A stretch of DNA of 64,000 nucleotides from the NCBI RefSeq assembly GCF_001439635.1, contig NZ_LMBZ01000006.1, positions 81,456-145,455 of the forward strand. Reading direction: 5' to 3'. The stretch is from Solibacillus cecembensis. Its GTDB lineage: Bacteria > Bacillota > Bacilli > Bacillales_A > Planococcaceae. The notes beneath the pieces are model-generated. The model was not told the DNA's origin. It did not search any database and was given only the letters and a program-made list of their open reading frames with translations. A program made the translations under genes and the position numbers. Positions 36,879 to 44,813 of the stretch are shown piece after piece (position 1 is the first letter of the stretch; each line of letters begins with the position of its first letter).

Positions 36879-36920
36879 AAAGGTTATTTTTATTTATCAA
36901 AACAAATAAAAATAACCTTT
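36879..36920. promoter_or_regulatory. Perfect 17-bp inverted repeat upstream of ureA
   Basis: AAAGGTTATTTTTATTT is followed after 8 nt by its exact complement. It ends 51 bp before the ureA start, in the probable leader or promoter. TTTTGC and TAAAAT, read leftward with 17-bp spacing, lie just beyond it as a candidate promoter. It could be an operator or an RNA hairpin; there is no known gene whose 3' end it would terminate. Confidence 0.5.
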
Positions 36921-37279
36921 ACTTATCCTCTTTAAAAGCCCAGTACTTTAACCTTCCTATAGAATTTTAACATAAATATACATGAAGCAAAAGTTTAACG
37001 CAATGCAGAGAATTTCAACATGAAATCCTTTATTATAGTCAGGAAGTTATATGTACCCCTTCATCTGAGGTCTTTTTTAAACTTTTAAAAATCAACTTAC
37101 ACATGTATGAAATCCACTTATTTTATACAATTTTTACTATGGCCTTTTTTAGTTATATTCATAAAATAATGATGATTCCCTTGCAATTTTTTCTCCATAC
37201 TAGCATGCCCACTGTTACATGTTTATAGTATTAACTCCTCCAAATTTGTTAATAATAGCAAAAGAGGAGGTGATATAGC

Positions 37280-37438
37280 ATGGCTCAAGAAATTCTTTGT
37301 GATGTGAATAATTGTACGCATTGGGGTTCTGGAAATAAATGCACCGCAGAAGCTATTTATGTTGTTAGTCAAAAAGGGGATCACGCATCAAATAGTGAGG
37401 AAACCGATTGTAAAACATTCACCCCAACACAGCACTAA
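37280..37438 (+). CDS. DUF1540 small cysteine-containing protein
   Basis: A 52-aa protein (MAQEILCDVNNCTHW..., with DCKTF near the end) with four cysteines and the C-x5-C spacing of DUF1540, common in spore-forming bacilli and clostridia. A perfect AGAGGAGGTG site precedes it. DUF1540 proteins are thought to bind a metal and some are expressed during sporulation; TTACATGTTTATAGTA upstream could be a sporulation promoter (weak inference). A broken copy lies 17.2 kb upstream at 20045. Between ureA and this gene (36829-37279) nothing else but the inverted repeat was found. Confidence 0.8.
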   Translation: MAQEILCDVNNCTHWGSGNKCTAEAIYVVSQKGDHASNSEETDCKTFTPTQH

Positions 37439-37446
37439 TTTTCTTA

Positions 37447-37476
37447 GGGTAATCATAATTATGGTTACCCTCTTTT
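37447..37476 (+). terminator. Terminator of the DUF1540 gene
   Basis: GGGTAA / TTACCC imperfect palindrome followed by TCTTTT. A degraded counterpart follows the broken copy near 20120. Confidence 0.6.
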
Positions 37477-37567
37477 AACACTTTAATAACAAGTGAATCT
37501 TATGATAAAGAAGTTGGAAATAACCCGTTTTGGATGCAAAAACTATCCAGAACATTAACTGCAATTC

Positions 37568-37618
37568 AAAAAGCTGTGCTGAATAGTCCAATGAAAATTG
37601 GTTTTTCGGCACAGCTTT
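37568..37618. terminator. Dispersed hairpin family B, copy 1
   Basis: AAAGCTGTGC...GCACAGCTTT long stem, 54 bp beyond the stop of the leftward gene ending at 37672. The 54-bp spacer has no other feature. It belongs to the same family as hairpins at 43171, 48282, 52066, 55103 and 57882. Confidence 0.75.
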
Positions 37619-37671
37619 GTTATTTTGCACACATAGTTAACAGTAGTTCATGAGTATTTTGGAACGAAGAA

Positions 37672-38178
37672 TCATGTATCTAAATCTTCATCCTTTAATG
37701 CCAGTAAGATAGCAAATCCAATCCATACGATCGTAATATCCATAGCGGTCTCTTTCCCATTCCAAATTTGAGATTGCCACATTGCAAACCATTCGCTACC
37801 GATTACGATAAAGCCTAAATACCAAATAGCAAATCCAAGCATAAATGCATAAAACCCAAATGATTTAGCTCGGTTAAATTGACGTCCAGTTGCTCGAATA
37901 TTTTTTAACATATGATATACACCGATGAAAGCAAGTAAACTAAAAGTTCCCTCTGCTATAATTAATCCCCAATAGGCAATCGTATATAAGATCGGACTTT
38001 CAATCGCACGCCACATCAAGGCATTCCCTTCAAAAGTTGTATCCATTGAAAGTACATGAAGAACGAATTCATAATTTGAATTATAATCCATTAAATTTCC
38101 TGCGAATACAAATAGACCAAAGAGCCCTGCAAGTAATAATACAACTGTTTTTAACAATCTTAATGCAATTGTATTCAT
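37672..38178 (-). CDS. DUF2165 family membrane protein
   Basis: A 168-aa protein with four predicted transmembrane helices (COG5472/DUF2165 type): NLMDYNSNYEFVLHVLSMDTTF after helix 1, ALMWRAIESPILYTIAYWGLI, and MAWQSQ-like FAMWQSQIWNG before the last helix. Function unknown. Monocistronic. The 400 bp upstream to 38580 contain only the family A hairpin at 38530. Confidence 0.8.
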   Translation of the reverse strand: MNTIALRLLKTVVLLLAGLFGLFVFAGNLMDYNSNYEFVLHVLSMDTTFEGNALMWRAIESPILYTIAYWGLIIAEGTFSLLAFIGVYHMLKNIRATGRQFNRAKSFGFYAFMLGFAIWYLGFIVIGSEWFAMWQSQIWNGKETAMDITIVWIGFAILLALKDEDLDT

Positions 38179-38529
38179 AATAATATCACCTTCCGTTATT
38201 TTTTATAAACTGAAGTAAGTTATCCATATGCCCAAATTTCCGATTTCCTAAAACATTACTTATGAAATGAACCAACTATTACAGCCCATTATGAGCAAAT
38301 AAAACTTTTTCTAATCATAAGTCAATCGTAATCGCAACAACATCTTCTTCCTGTAGCAAAGGCAATTTTCAAATTCATTTTTCTCAAAAATGCTACATCG
38401 TTTGTATGATTAAATGAGCTCCTTAACGTTTTCCATAAAACCTTTCCCTAAAGAATCGCTTCAGAGTATCATTTAGCTTTTTAATCCTTTAGTTAGTTTC
38501 ACCTCTTATGCTTAGGAAATAAACCAACA

Positions 38530-38569
38530 AAAAAAGAACGAATTCCATCATTGGAAACTCACTCTTTTT
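38530..38569. terminator. Dispersed hairpin family A, copy 2
   Basis: AAAAAGAACGAATTCCA...TTGGAAACTCACTCTTTTT, related to copies at 14560, 39581 and 50350; it ends just before the ASCH gene stop at 38581. Confidence 0.7.
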
Positions 38570-38580
38570 CATAATGCTAT

Positions 38581-38937
38581 TTATTTCAAGTGTTCTATTG
38601 TAATAGCCAATGTGCCCCACCTGTTTTCTTGTTCAGGTGTATAAATTTCATAGGTTCCTTCTACCATTTCCTTCATAGACCAACCTTCACAATCAAAATC
38701 TTGAAACGGAATATTTTCATACATCTCTTTAAATGTATCGTATTTCCTCAAATTAGTAACTTGCACTTGTAATGTTTCATTTTGTTCAGGTACTCTTATG
38801 AAATCAATTATATCCCCTATCTTAATTGTTCTCCTCTTCTCATCGTTTAAACGTACCTCAACCGTCTTTTTGCCTTCTTTAATTGCTGTGAAGTATTCTC
38901 CATATAGCCCCATTTGATGTACGATTATATTCACCAC
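38581..38937 (-). CDS. ASCH domain protein
   Basis: A 118-aa protein of the ASCH superfamily (PUA-like fold, putative RNA-binding): GLYGEYFTAIKEGKKTVEVRLNDE and GDIIDFIRV are hallmark stretches. The start is uncertain: the frame opens with GTG-GTG directly on an AAGGTGG site, which leaves no spacing, so the true N-terminus may be a few codons later. Function unknown. Confidence 0.72.
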   Translation of the reverse strand: MVNIIVHQMGLYGEYFTAIKEGKKTVEVRLNDEKRRTIKIGDIIDFIRVPEQNETLQVQVTNLRKYDTFKEMYENIPFQDFDCEGWSMKEMVEGTYEIYTPEQENRWGTLAITIEHLK

Positions 38938-38957
38938 CTTCGCACAATAAGTGATTC

Positions 38958-39503
38958 TTAATTAATTTTTTTAAGAGATGAATAAATGAATTCCCCTGAT
39001 TGAGAATATCCGCTAATATTGACTGGCATTACTAGCTTTCCCTCAGCTCTTTTTAGGAAAAAACGACTTCCCTCATACTTTATGAATGGAATATCTTCAA
39101 TAATCCCTTTTCCAGTTTCTATCGTTATTTTATCGATTTCAGAATCTGTCACCATTCCAAAATAATAAGCTTCGTTCTCATCGCTTTTTTCCGAAGCGCT
39201 CCACGCAATTTGGTTTTCTAATACAGGAGGATACTCAATTGAGGATAAAGTAACATTATTTTTGAATTTCCATGTTCCAAGCCAATTTTGTTGTAATTCC
39301 GCAATTGATATAACTTGCTGCATTCTAAATAGTGTTAACCACTTACCGTCAATTTCTCTAACAAAAAGGACTTCCTCTATTGATTCAGACCATTTTCCAG
39401 TAATTTTCAATACATCCTTTTCAGTTGGTTGTTGAAAACGATTGTAGGTTATCATTAAAAATATTATTGATATTAGAACAATTCCTAACGCTACTTTTTT
39501 CAT
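38958..39503 (-). CDS. Membrane-anchored secreted protein, unknown
   Basis: A 181-aa protein with one N-terminal hydrophobic segment (ALGIVLISIIFLMITY) and an extracellular beta-rich domain. No lipobox cysteine, so a membrane anchor or cleaved signal is expected. ATG 39503 is used because AAAGGGG lies six bases upstream (the frame is open to 39527). It lies downstream of the anti-sigma gene in the same direction, after a family A hairpin, so co-expression is possible but not shown. Confidence 0.6.
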   Translation of the reverse strand: MKKVALGIVLISIIFLMITYNRFQQPTEKDVLKITGKWSESIEEVLFVREIDGKWLTLFRMQQVISIAELQQNWLGTWKFKNNVTLSSIEYPPVLENQIAWSASEKSDENEAYYFGMVTDSEIDKITIETGKGIIEDIPFIKYEGSRFFLKRAEGKLVMPVNISGYSQSGEFIYSSLKKIN

Positions 39504-39580
39504 AATAATCCCCTTTGCTACGTACATTCATTCAATACATATCTTCCACAAAAATAGCAATAATCCTTTTTTAAAATAGC

Positions 39581-39616
39581 AAAAACGAACTCCCCATCGG
39601 AAATCCGTTCTTTTTT
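39581..39616 (-). terminator. Dispersed hairpin family A, copy 3
   Basis: AAAAACGAAC...CCGTTCTTTTTT hairpin at the end of the anti-sigma gene. Confidence 0.7.
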
Positions 39617-39626
39617 CGTCCATCAT

Positions 39627-40412
39627 TTATTTAAGCGCAAGTGAAATAGAATTGGATTCTTGCATAACAATAATATCTTGTTGTTCAGAGTTTCCATCTG
39701 TATAGTTTACAATTGCGCTTAGGATTATATCATCTTCCACTACCCAATCATCATGAGGAATGGCAAGTGTGTATTCATATTGATCCTGTTCATTATACGG
39801 AACTGTGTAGGTATTTCCGATTTCCTTTATACCTTGATATATATCTGAACCAGGCTCACGAAGCATAATATATATCTTGTCTAATACTAACTGGTCTTTG
39901 TTGTTAGCTTCTTCAACTGTAAGTATAACATCCTCTATAAACTTTCCTTTGTTCATCGTATAAGTGATTGATTCAATCTCTTCTCCGGTTAGTTTTAGCT
40001 TAACATTTGTAAAAATATAATTAGGTCCGTCTCCACCTACACCACCTAAAGTATCCATTCTGTCTCTAGTTGCCACACCACCTATATTATCCAATCTGTC
40101 TTCAGTTCCTAATTCAAACGTAGCTTTTTCTGCTGAAAGATTTGTATGAAGCTGACTATCATCATTTAAGTCTGCATAAGCTGTAATCGTAAAATTTGCA
40201 ACTTGCAGGTCCCCACTGTTATTGAAATAAGGGATGCCGATTATCATTAACAGGACGATTCCAAATGCACATGCGACAGAAATCCAGCTTTTATAATGAA
40301 TTTGTTTTGATTTTTTCATTCCCGCATTTTTGCAATTCGCTTTCACACGGTTTTCCATCTCTTTAGACATTTCAATCGATTTAACGGCATGTTTCATTTT
40401 ATCGAAGTCCAT
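39627..40412 (-). CDS. Anti-sigma factor-like membrane protein
   Basis: A 261-aa protein with a cytosolic N-terminus (about residues 1-38), one transmembrane helix (WISVACAFGIVLLMIIGIPYF) and an extracellular beta-rich domain resembling DUF4179-type anti-sigma partners. A short tandem repeat is present: DRLDNIGGV followed by DRMDTLGGV. ATG 40412 is preceded by AAGGAGA and overlaps the sigma gene by 14 bp. Its likely job is to hold the ECF sigma factor at the membrane. Confidence 0.72.
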   Translation of the reverse strand: MDFDKMKHAVKSIEMSKEMENRVKANCKNAGMKKSKQIHYKSWISVACAFGIVLLMIIGIPYFNNSGDLQVANFTITAYADLNDDSQLHTNLSAEKATFELGTEDRLDNIGGVATRDRMDTLGGVGGDGPNYIFTNVKLKLTGEEIESITYTMNKGKFIEDVILTVEEANNKDQLVLDKIYIMLREPGSDIYQGIKEIGNTYTVPYNEQDQYEYTLAIPHDDWVVEDDIILSAIVNYTDGNSEQQDIIVMQESNSISLALK

Positions 40413-40899
40413 ATTCAGTCTCCTTTTCATATCGATTTCGAATCAGTTCTCTTCCACGTTGCAATCGTTTTTTTACTGCCGAAGAAGTAATGCTAAGAAT
40501 TTTTGCTATTTCATCTACTTTATAACCCTCGACATAATGAAGTAATAGTACAAACTTATGTTTATCCGGCAATTTCATTAAATCGTCGAGCAAACCATAG
40601 TTTTCTTCATCTTGACAATATAGTTGCAAATTACTAATATCCATATGCTTTCGAATAAAATTGTACCTTCTCATATTTTTGCAGCGGTTCGTAGTAATTG
40701 TAATTAACCATGCTTTCTCATGTTCAGAATCATTAAAAGTTGGGGATTTCGTTAAATATTTTATAATCGTGTCTTGTACAACATCCTCTGCATCCTGCTC
40801 GTTGCATAATATGACGAGACATATTCTAAATAGCATATGGCCATATGTATCAACAACTCGTTCTATATCTCGCTCCGCCGACCAAACTAATTGTTGCAC
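40399..40899 (-). CDS. ECF RNA polymerase sigma factor
   Basis: A 166-aa sigma-70 family ECF protein: region 2 carries DAEDVVQDTIIKYL and AWLITITTNRCKNMRR; region 4 carries KFVLLLHYVEGYKVDEIAKIL and SAVKKRLQRGRELIRN. The anti-sigma gene overlaps downstream, the usual arrangement. Targets are unknown; no matching promoter could be predicted. Confidence 0.88.
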   Translation of the reverse strand: MQQLVWSAERDIERVVDTYGHMLFRICLVILCNEQDAEDVVQDTIIKYLTKSPTFNDSEHEKAWLITITTNRCKNMRRYNFIRKHMDISNLQLYCQDEENYGLLDDLMKLPDKHKFVLLLHYVEGYKVDEIAKILSITSSAVKKRLQRGRELIRNRYEKETEYGLR

Positions 40900-41054
40900 C
40901 TTCCATCAACTCCTTTCATTTATAACACACTTGAAATTACCATTTGGTGAAGTTTTATGTAAAATACATTTATTACACTAAAAACGATTGTCTATAGAAA
41001 ATCAATTCAAAAAATATGGTCACGCTAAAATCATTTTGATAAACTTAACGTATA

Positions 41055-41118
41055 AAGCGAAAACTCTTATCATGACTTGTCTCAACAACAATTACGATAT
41101 TTTGGTTTTCGCTTTTAT
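41055..41118. repeat. Long-loop inverted repeat in the sigma-factor leader
   Basis: AAAGCGAAAAC and GTTTTCGCTTT are perfect 11-bp arms separated by 39 bp, with T-rich tail. It sits in the 310-bp gap between the sigma factor and the rightward gene at about 41.2 kb, where nothing else was found. It could be a terminator of an unseen small RNA. Confidence 0.4.
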
Positions 41119-41209
41119 TTTACACTCCAATGTAATATTATTGAATTTTTAATAAAATAAACCTAATTTAAAATAATTTAATTATAGTAGAAAAATAAAA
41201 GACTAATGG

Positions 41210-41776
41210 ATGAAATGGAGTTGTTGTACTGTGGATAAAAGTAGATTTGAATCAATTCGTATAGAGGATTTTGACATGGATGAGGACTTTTTAGAAGGAG
41301 AAATTCGATTAGATGAATGGAATACTTTTTTTAATAAAGAGGATTCCATCTGTTTATCAATTGTACTTGAAGAAGATACTATTTTAGAAGAATTATTGCC
41401 AGAACATGTGAATGGTTATAACTATATCCTCCATAATCAATCAAAAATGTTACATGCCATTTTGAATGAACTTTTGAAACAATATCCTAAAATGCAGTTG
41501 CAATATGGTTATGACGAAGAAGAAAAAAACGAATATATGCATGATGTTTCACATATTCAAGACTTCTCATCATTACTTTCACCATTGACGATGTATATTT
41601 TGGATGTTTCAAGGGATGGTTTGCCGTATATCGGATGTATTTTTTCTTGCAAGTGGGATGATGAACATGCTTTTGGTGCAATGCTTCACAAAGACCGCGT
41701 TGTTGAAATCGGTGGAGCAGACACAGCTTTCTTATCTTGGATAGCACAAAATGATTTAGAAAAATATGAACAATAA
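41210..41776 (+). CDS. DUF6985-like protein, unknown
   Basis: About 180-188 aa, acidic and soluble. The C-terminal part (ILDVSRDGLPYIGCIFSCKWDDEHAFG, then MLHKDRVVEIGGAD) matches my memory of the DUF6985 family. The ATG at 41210 has no ribosome binding site; GTG 41231, ten bases after TGGAG, is an alternative start. It is followed 15 bp later by the 446-aa gene, and the two probably form one operon. Proteins of this kind are often found next to polymorphic-toxin immunity genes (uncertain). Confidence 0.6.
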   Translation: MKWSCCTVDKSRFESIRIEDFDMDEDFLEGEIRLDEWNTFFNKEDSICLSIVLEEDTILEELLPEHVNGYNYILHNQSKMLHAILNELLKQYPKMQLQYGYDEEEKNEYMHDVSHIQDFSSLLSPLTMYILDVSRDGLPYIGCIFSCKWDDEHAFGAMLHKDRVVEIGGADTAFLSWIAQNDLEKYEQ

Positions 41777-41791
41777 AGGGCGGGGTAAAAA

Positions 41792-43132
41792 ATGCAGTAC
41801 TTAAAGTCTTCCAATTTCACTACACATGAAGCAACTTTCCAACAAGCAATTACTGAAATTCAAACAGATCGCTGTAAGTTTATTAAAGAGTACCCTACCA
41901 CAATTACGTTATCTACAGGGGAAAGTATTTTAGCTGATGCTGCCTTAGAATTTTACTTAAATAATCAACTAAAGACGCCATTTAGTTATACCGATTCCAA
42001 AGCTTTTTGTGAAAAAATACGAAAGAAGATAGGATTCGAACCGATTCGTTATACTCTGCAAGTTTGGATTGAAAAAAATATTCAGCAGCCCAATTTCACT
42101 ACCGAAAAGAAAAATTGGGAAACTACTTATACATTAATAGAAGGAATAGAGCTCTCATATATTCGTGAGGACTTGCTCGATTTTGTGTGCTATGTCGCTG
42201 TTTGTTACATGAAGTTTGGCGCTGATTTTGATTCTATTTCAGCAGAGCGACTTTTTAATTTGGTTGAAGCAACTGGATCAAACAAAGTCGCAAATCTTCG
42301 AGAAAATGGTTCGGGTGGTCTTTCTTTAAACGAATGTTCTTATCATGACATTGACGTTGATTGTTTTGCGAATGACGCTTTTGCCATTATTAATATTAAA
42401 ATCAAGAACGAAAAATTGGATGCATATGAAAAGTCTTTAGATTTTATTAACCATTTACTAAATTTAGATTTTCCAAGAAGTTATCAAATTCAATTTTCAA
42501 GTTCTATAAATGAATGCTTACCAATTGAAAACTTACCACTTGCGCCTGTTCATCACTTTTTTGCCAATGCCCTCACGTATCCTGAGCTACATCCGAAAAT
42601 TAAAGTATACGCTGAAAAATCGATGAGAAGATACGCATGGTATACAGATTTAGAAGATGAGAATTGTGCAATGCCTTCCACATTTGCCGTGTTAGGTTTA
42701 GGATTAGTTTCCTCAGAATACTGGCCATTAGTACAAACTTATATGGATACTTGCGATGATGAACATTCATCCATCCAAACAGCTTTCACAGCAGAATTCA
42801 TAAAAAAATTCGGCATTACTTCTGAAACACTACCTATTTTCATTAGTTGTGTGCTTTCTGTTCAGGAACATGAACCTCATGCTATTTTTGAAGAAAAAAT
42901 GAATCAGAAATCCAATTTGGAACTGCTATTATCATGCAAAAACAATTTTGTGGACTATCTAAGTGAAAGCCAAAAAGAAGCGTGGAAAAATGACCTTGAG
43001 GGTATGATTGACTATGTCTGGCAAAACGTCATTTATGCCATTTGGGGCGTTTGTTTTAGTAAACCAGCTACCGAAGTAATTTACCGCGCACCAGAGGAAT
43101 TAAAACAGCTTTACCGAGAGATATTGCAGTAA
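41792..43132 (+). CDS. DUF6138-like protein, unknown
   Basis: A 446-aa soluble protein of mainly helical character with two well-conserved-looking stretches (SGGLSLNECSYHDIDVDCFANDAF and AEKSMRRYAWYTDLEDENCAMPSTFAVLGLGL). I recall it as DUF6138, with no known role. It has a good AAAGGGCGGGG site and sits directly downstream of the DUF6985-like gene. Not identified beyond that. Confidence 0.6.
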   Translation: MQYLKSSNFTTHEATFQQAITEIQTDRCKFIKEYPTTITLSTGESILADAALEFYLNNQLKTPFSYTDSKAFCEKIRKKIGFEPIRYTLQVWIEKNIQQPNFTTEKKNWETTYTLIEGIELSYIREDLLDFVCYVAVCYMKFGADFDSISAERLFNLVEATGSNKVANLRENGSGGLSLNECSYHDIDVDCFANDAFAIINIKIKNEKLDAYEKSLDFINHLLNLDFPRSYQIQFSSSINECLPIENLPLAPVHHFFANALTYPELHPKIKVYAEKSMRRYAWYTDLEDENCAMPSTFAVLGLGLVSSEYWPLVQTYMDTCDDEHSSIQTAFTAEFIKKFGITSETLPIFISCVLSVQEHEPHAIFEEKMNQKSNLELLLSCKNNFVDYLSESQKEAWKNDLEGMIDYVWQNVIYAIWGVCFSKPATEVIYRAPEELKQLYREILQ

Positions 43133-43170
43133 GCATATTTCTCTATCGGATGCAAACGATTCGAACAATT

Positions 43171-43227
43171 AAAAAGCTGTGCCGGAAATTCTATTAGAAA
43201 TCAGAACTTTCGACACAGCTCTTTTTT
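43171..43227. terminator. Dispersed hairpin family B, copy 2
   Basis: AAAAAGCTGTG...CACAGCT stem with a run of T, between convergent genes ending at 43132 and 43227. Confidence 0.78.
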
Positions 43228-43949
43228 TAATCAACCTTTGACATATCTAATGATAAAAACTCAGTCAATTGTTGTTCATGCTTATCGAGAATAATCTGTT
43301 CCGCTTTGATACCTTGCTCTAGAAGTACTTCAATATTCTGCACGATGAATTCGTCACTACCAACAACATAGAATAGCCCGTCCTTGTCACTAGCAAGATT
43401 TTTTACTTCTTCATAGTAGTCTTTACGGTTATCAACGAATTGTGATGTAAACTTCTTTTCTGGTGACGTTTCAAAAATATCGGTAAATAAGAAATCTTTT
43501 GATGAGTCGATGTTTAAGGAATGAATTCCATTGACGTTGTCAGCACGTTTAAAATAATCAAGTGCAAGTGATCTGAAAGTTGCTAGGCCAACACCTGATG
43601 ACAACAGGTAAATATTTTTCCCTTCTCTTTTCAGCGGTACATTTGTATGTGTTTTAAATATTGCAACTTTATTACCTACTTCTAGATTTTTTAAAATCGT
43701 TTTGAACTCCGAGCACTGTTCTTTGATGCGTGTTGTGATTCCAATCGCATCTTCATCCGGTACAGTGGAAATTGACATATGGCGAATCAGGCTACGGTTT
43801 GGTTTATCTCCTGCATTAAAACCCTCTAGTGCAAAGTGAGTGTGAGAACCTTCCTCCCATGTAAAGTCACTCGGACGGTCGAGTAGATACGTTTTAACTT
43901 CAGTCGTTTCTTCAATAATCTTATTTATTTTCAGCCAATATATTTGCAT
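43227..43949 (-). CDS. FAD/NAD(P)-binding reductase beside a siderophore importer
   Basis: A 240-aa ferredoxin-NADP reductase-fold protein without an iron-sulfur domain. RHMSISTVP is the flavin-binding R-x-x-S position, and SSGVGLATFRSL is the NAD(P)-binding turn; a terminal VGSDEFI stretch fits the pyridine-nucleotide domain. It is 111 bp downstream of the siderophore ABC operon, so a role in reductive iron release from imported ferric siderophores is likely. A dyad at 43998-44016 may give it its own promoter. Confidence 0.75.
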   Translation of the reverse strand: MQIYWLKINKIIEETTEVKTYLLDRPSDFTWEEGSHTHFALEGFNAGDKPNRSLIRHMSISTVPDEDAIGITTRIKEQCSEFKTILKNLEVGNKVAIFKTHTNVPLKREGKNIYLLSSGVGLATFRSLALDYFKRADNVNGIHSLNIDSSKDFLFTDIFETSPEKKFTSQFVDNRKDYYEEVKNLASDKDGLFYVVGSDEFIVQNIEVLLEQGIKAEQIILDKHEQQLTEFLSLDMSKVD

Positions 43950-43997
43950 TATAAATCCTCCTTAATTATTTTTCTCTTCGTTATCTACTATATAATA

Positions 43998-44016
43998 ATT
44001 GAAAACGTTTCTCAAT
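43998..44016. promoter_or_regulatory. Dyad upstream of the reductase gene
   Basis: ATTGAAAACGTTTCTCAAT is centred on AAACGTTT with one extra base in one arm. It resembles a catabolite-responsive element but has mismatches at the 3' end, so it may serve another regulator. Confidence 0.3.
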
Positions 44017-44060
44017 TAAGTATATCAAGTAAGCCGATATTATTATTTGTAATATTTTAG

Positions 44061-44813
44061 CTAATATATCGCTATTGGCCCATATGGACCCTGGAGAATT
44101 TCTATTTTCGTTTCAAAAATATTTGTCAAAACTTCTGGGGCCATAATTTCTTCTACTGTTCCAAAAGCTGCAATTTGTCCATCTTTCATAGCACAAATTC
44201 TATCAGAATATTTGGCTGCGAAATTTATATCATGCATCACAGTCAAAATAGTTCTTCCAAATTCATTAGCAGCCTGTCTTAAGTGCTCCATCATTTGAAC
44301 AGAACGAGCAATATCAAGATTGTTCAAAGGCTCGTCCAAAAGTACATATTCAGTCTCTTGGCACAAAACCATCGCAACATATGCCCTTTGCCTTTGACCA
44401 CCTGAAAGCTCATCTAAATATCTATTTTCTAGATCAGTCAAATCTAGAAAATCAATATACTTAGAAATAATGGTCTCATCCTCTTTCGTTAATCTACCAT
44501 TTGAATAAGGAAAACGCCCAAATCCAACTAGCTGCCTAACAGAGAGCCTCGTTACAAAATGATTTTCTTGTCGCAAAATAGTAATAATTTTCGCCAAGTC
44601 TTTTGACTTAGATTCAGACACATCCATATTCGCCACCATAATTTGACCTTCATCCAAATCCAAAAGTCTTCCAATCATCATAAGTGTCGTAGATTTCCCA
44701 GCACCATTTGGCCCAATTAATGAAGTAAAACCTGCTTTTGGTATTTCTATATTCAATGGTCCAATTTTTACGTTATCAGTATACAACTTTCTAGCATTAT
44801 CAATCTTTATCAT
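44061..44813 (-). CDS. Iron-siderophore ABC transporter ATPase
   Basis: A 250-aa FecE/YclP-like ATPase: Walker A GPNGAGKST, signature LSGGQRQRA, Walker B VLLDEPLNNLD, and H-loop VMHDINFAAKY. It overlaps the permease gene by 4 bp. Confidence 0.9.
   Translation of the reverse strand: MIKIDNARKLYTDNVKIGPLNIEIPKAGFTSLIGPNGAGKSTTLMMIGRLLDLDEGQIMVANMDVSESKSKDLAKIITILRQENHFVTRLSVRQLVGFGRFPYSNGRLTKEDETIISKYIDFLDLTDLENRYLDELSGGQRQRAYVAMVLCQETEYVLLDEPLNNLDIARSVQMMEHLRQAANEFGRTILTVMHDINFAAKYSDRICAMKDGQIAAFGTVEEIMAPEVLTNIFETKIEILQGPYGPIAIY

Noticed and set aside
36829..37279. A GlnR/TnrA site in the urease promoter
   Set aside because: TGTAAA...GTTAC is present but the spacing is one base off and the ends do not match the consensus.
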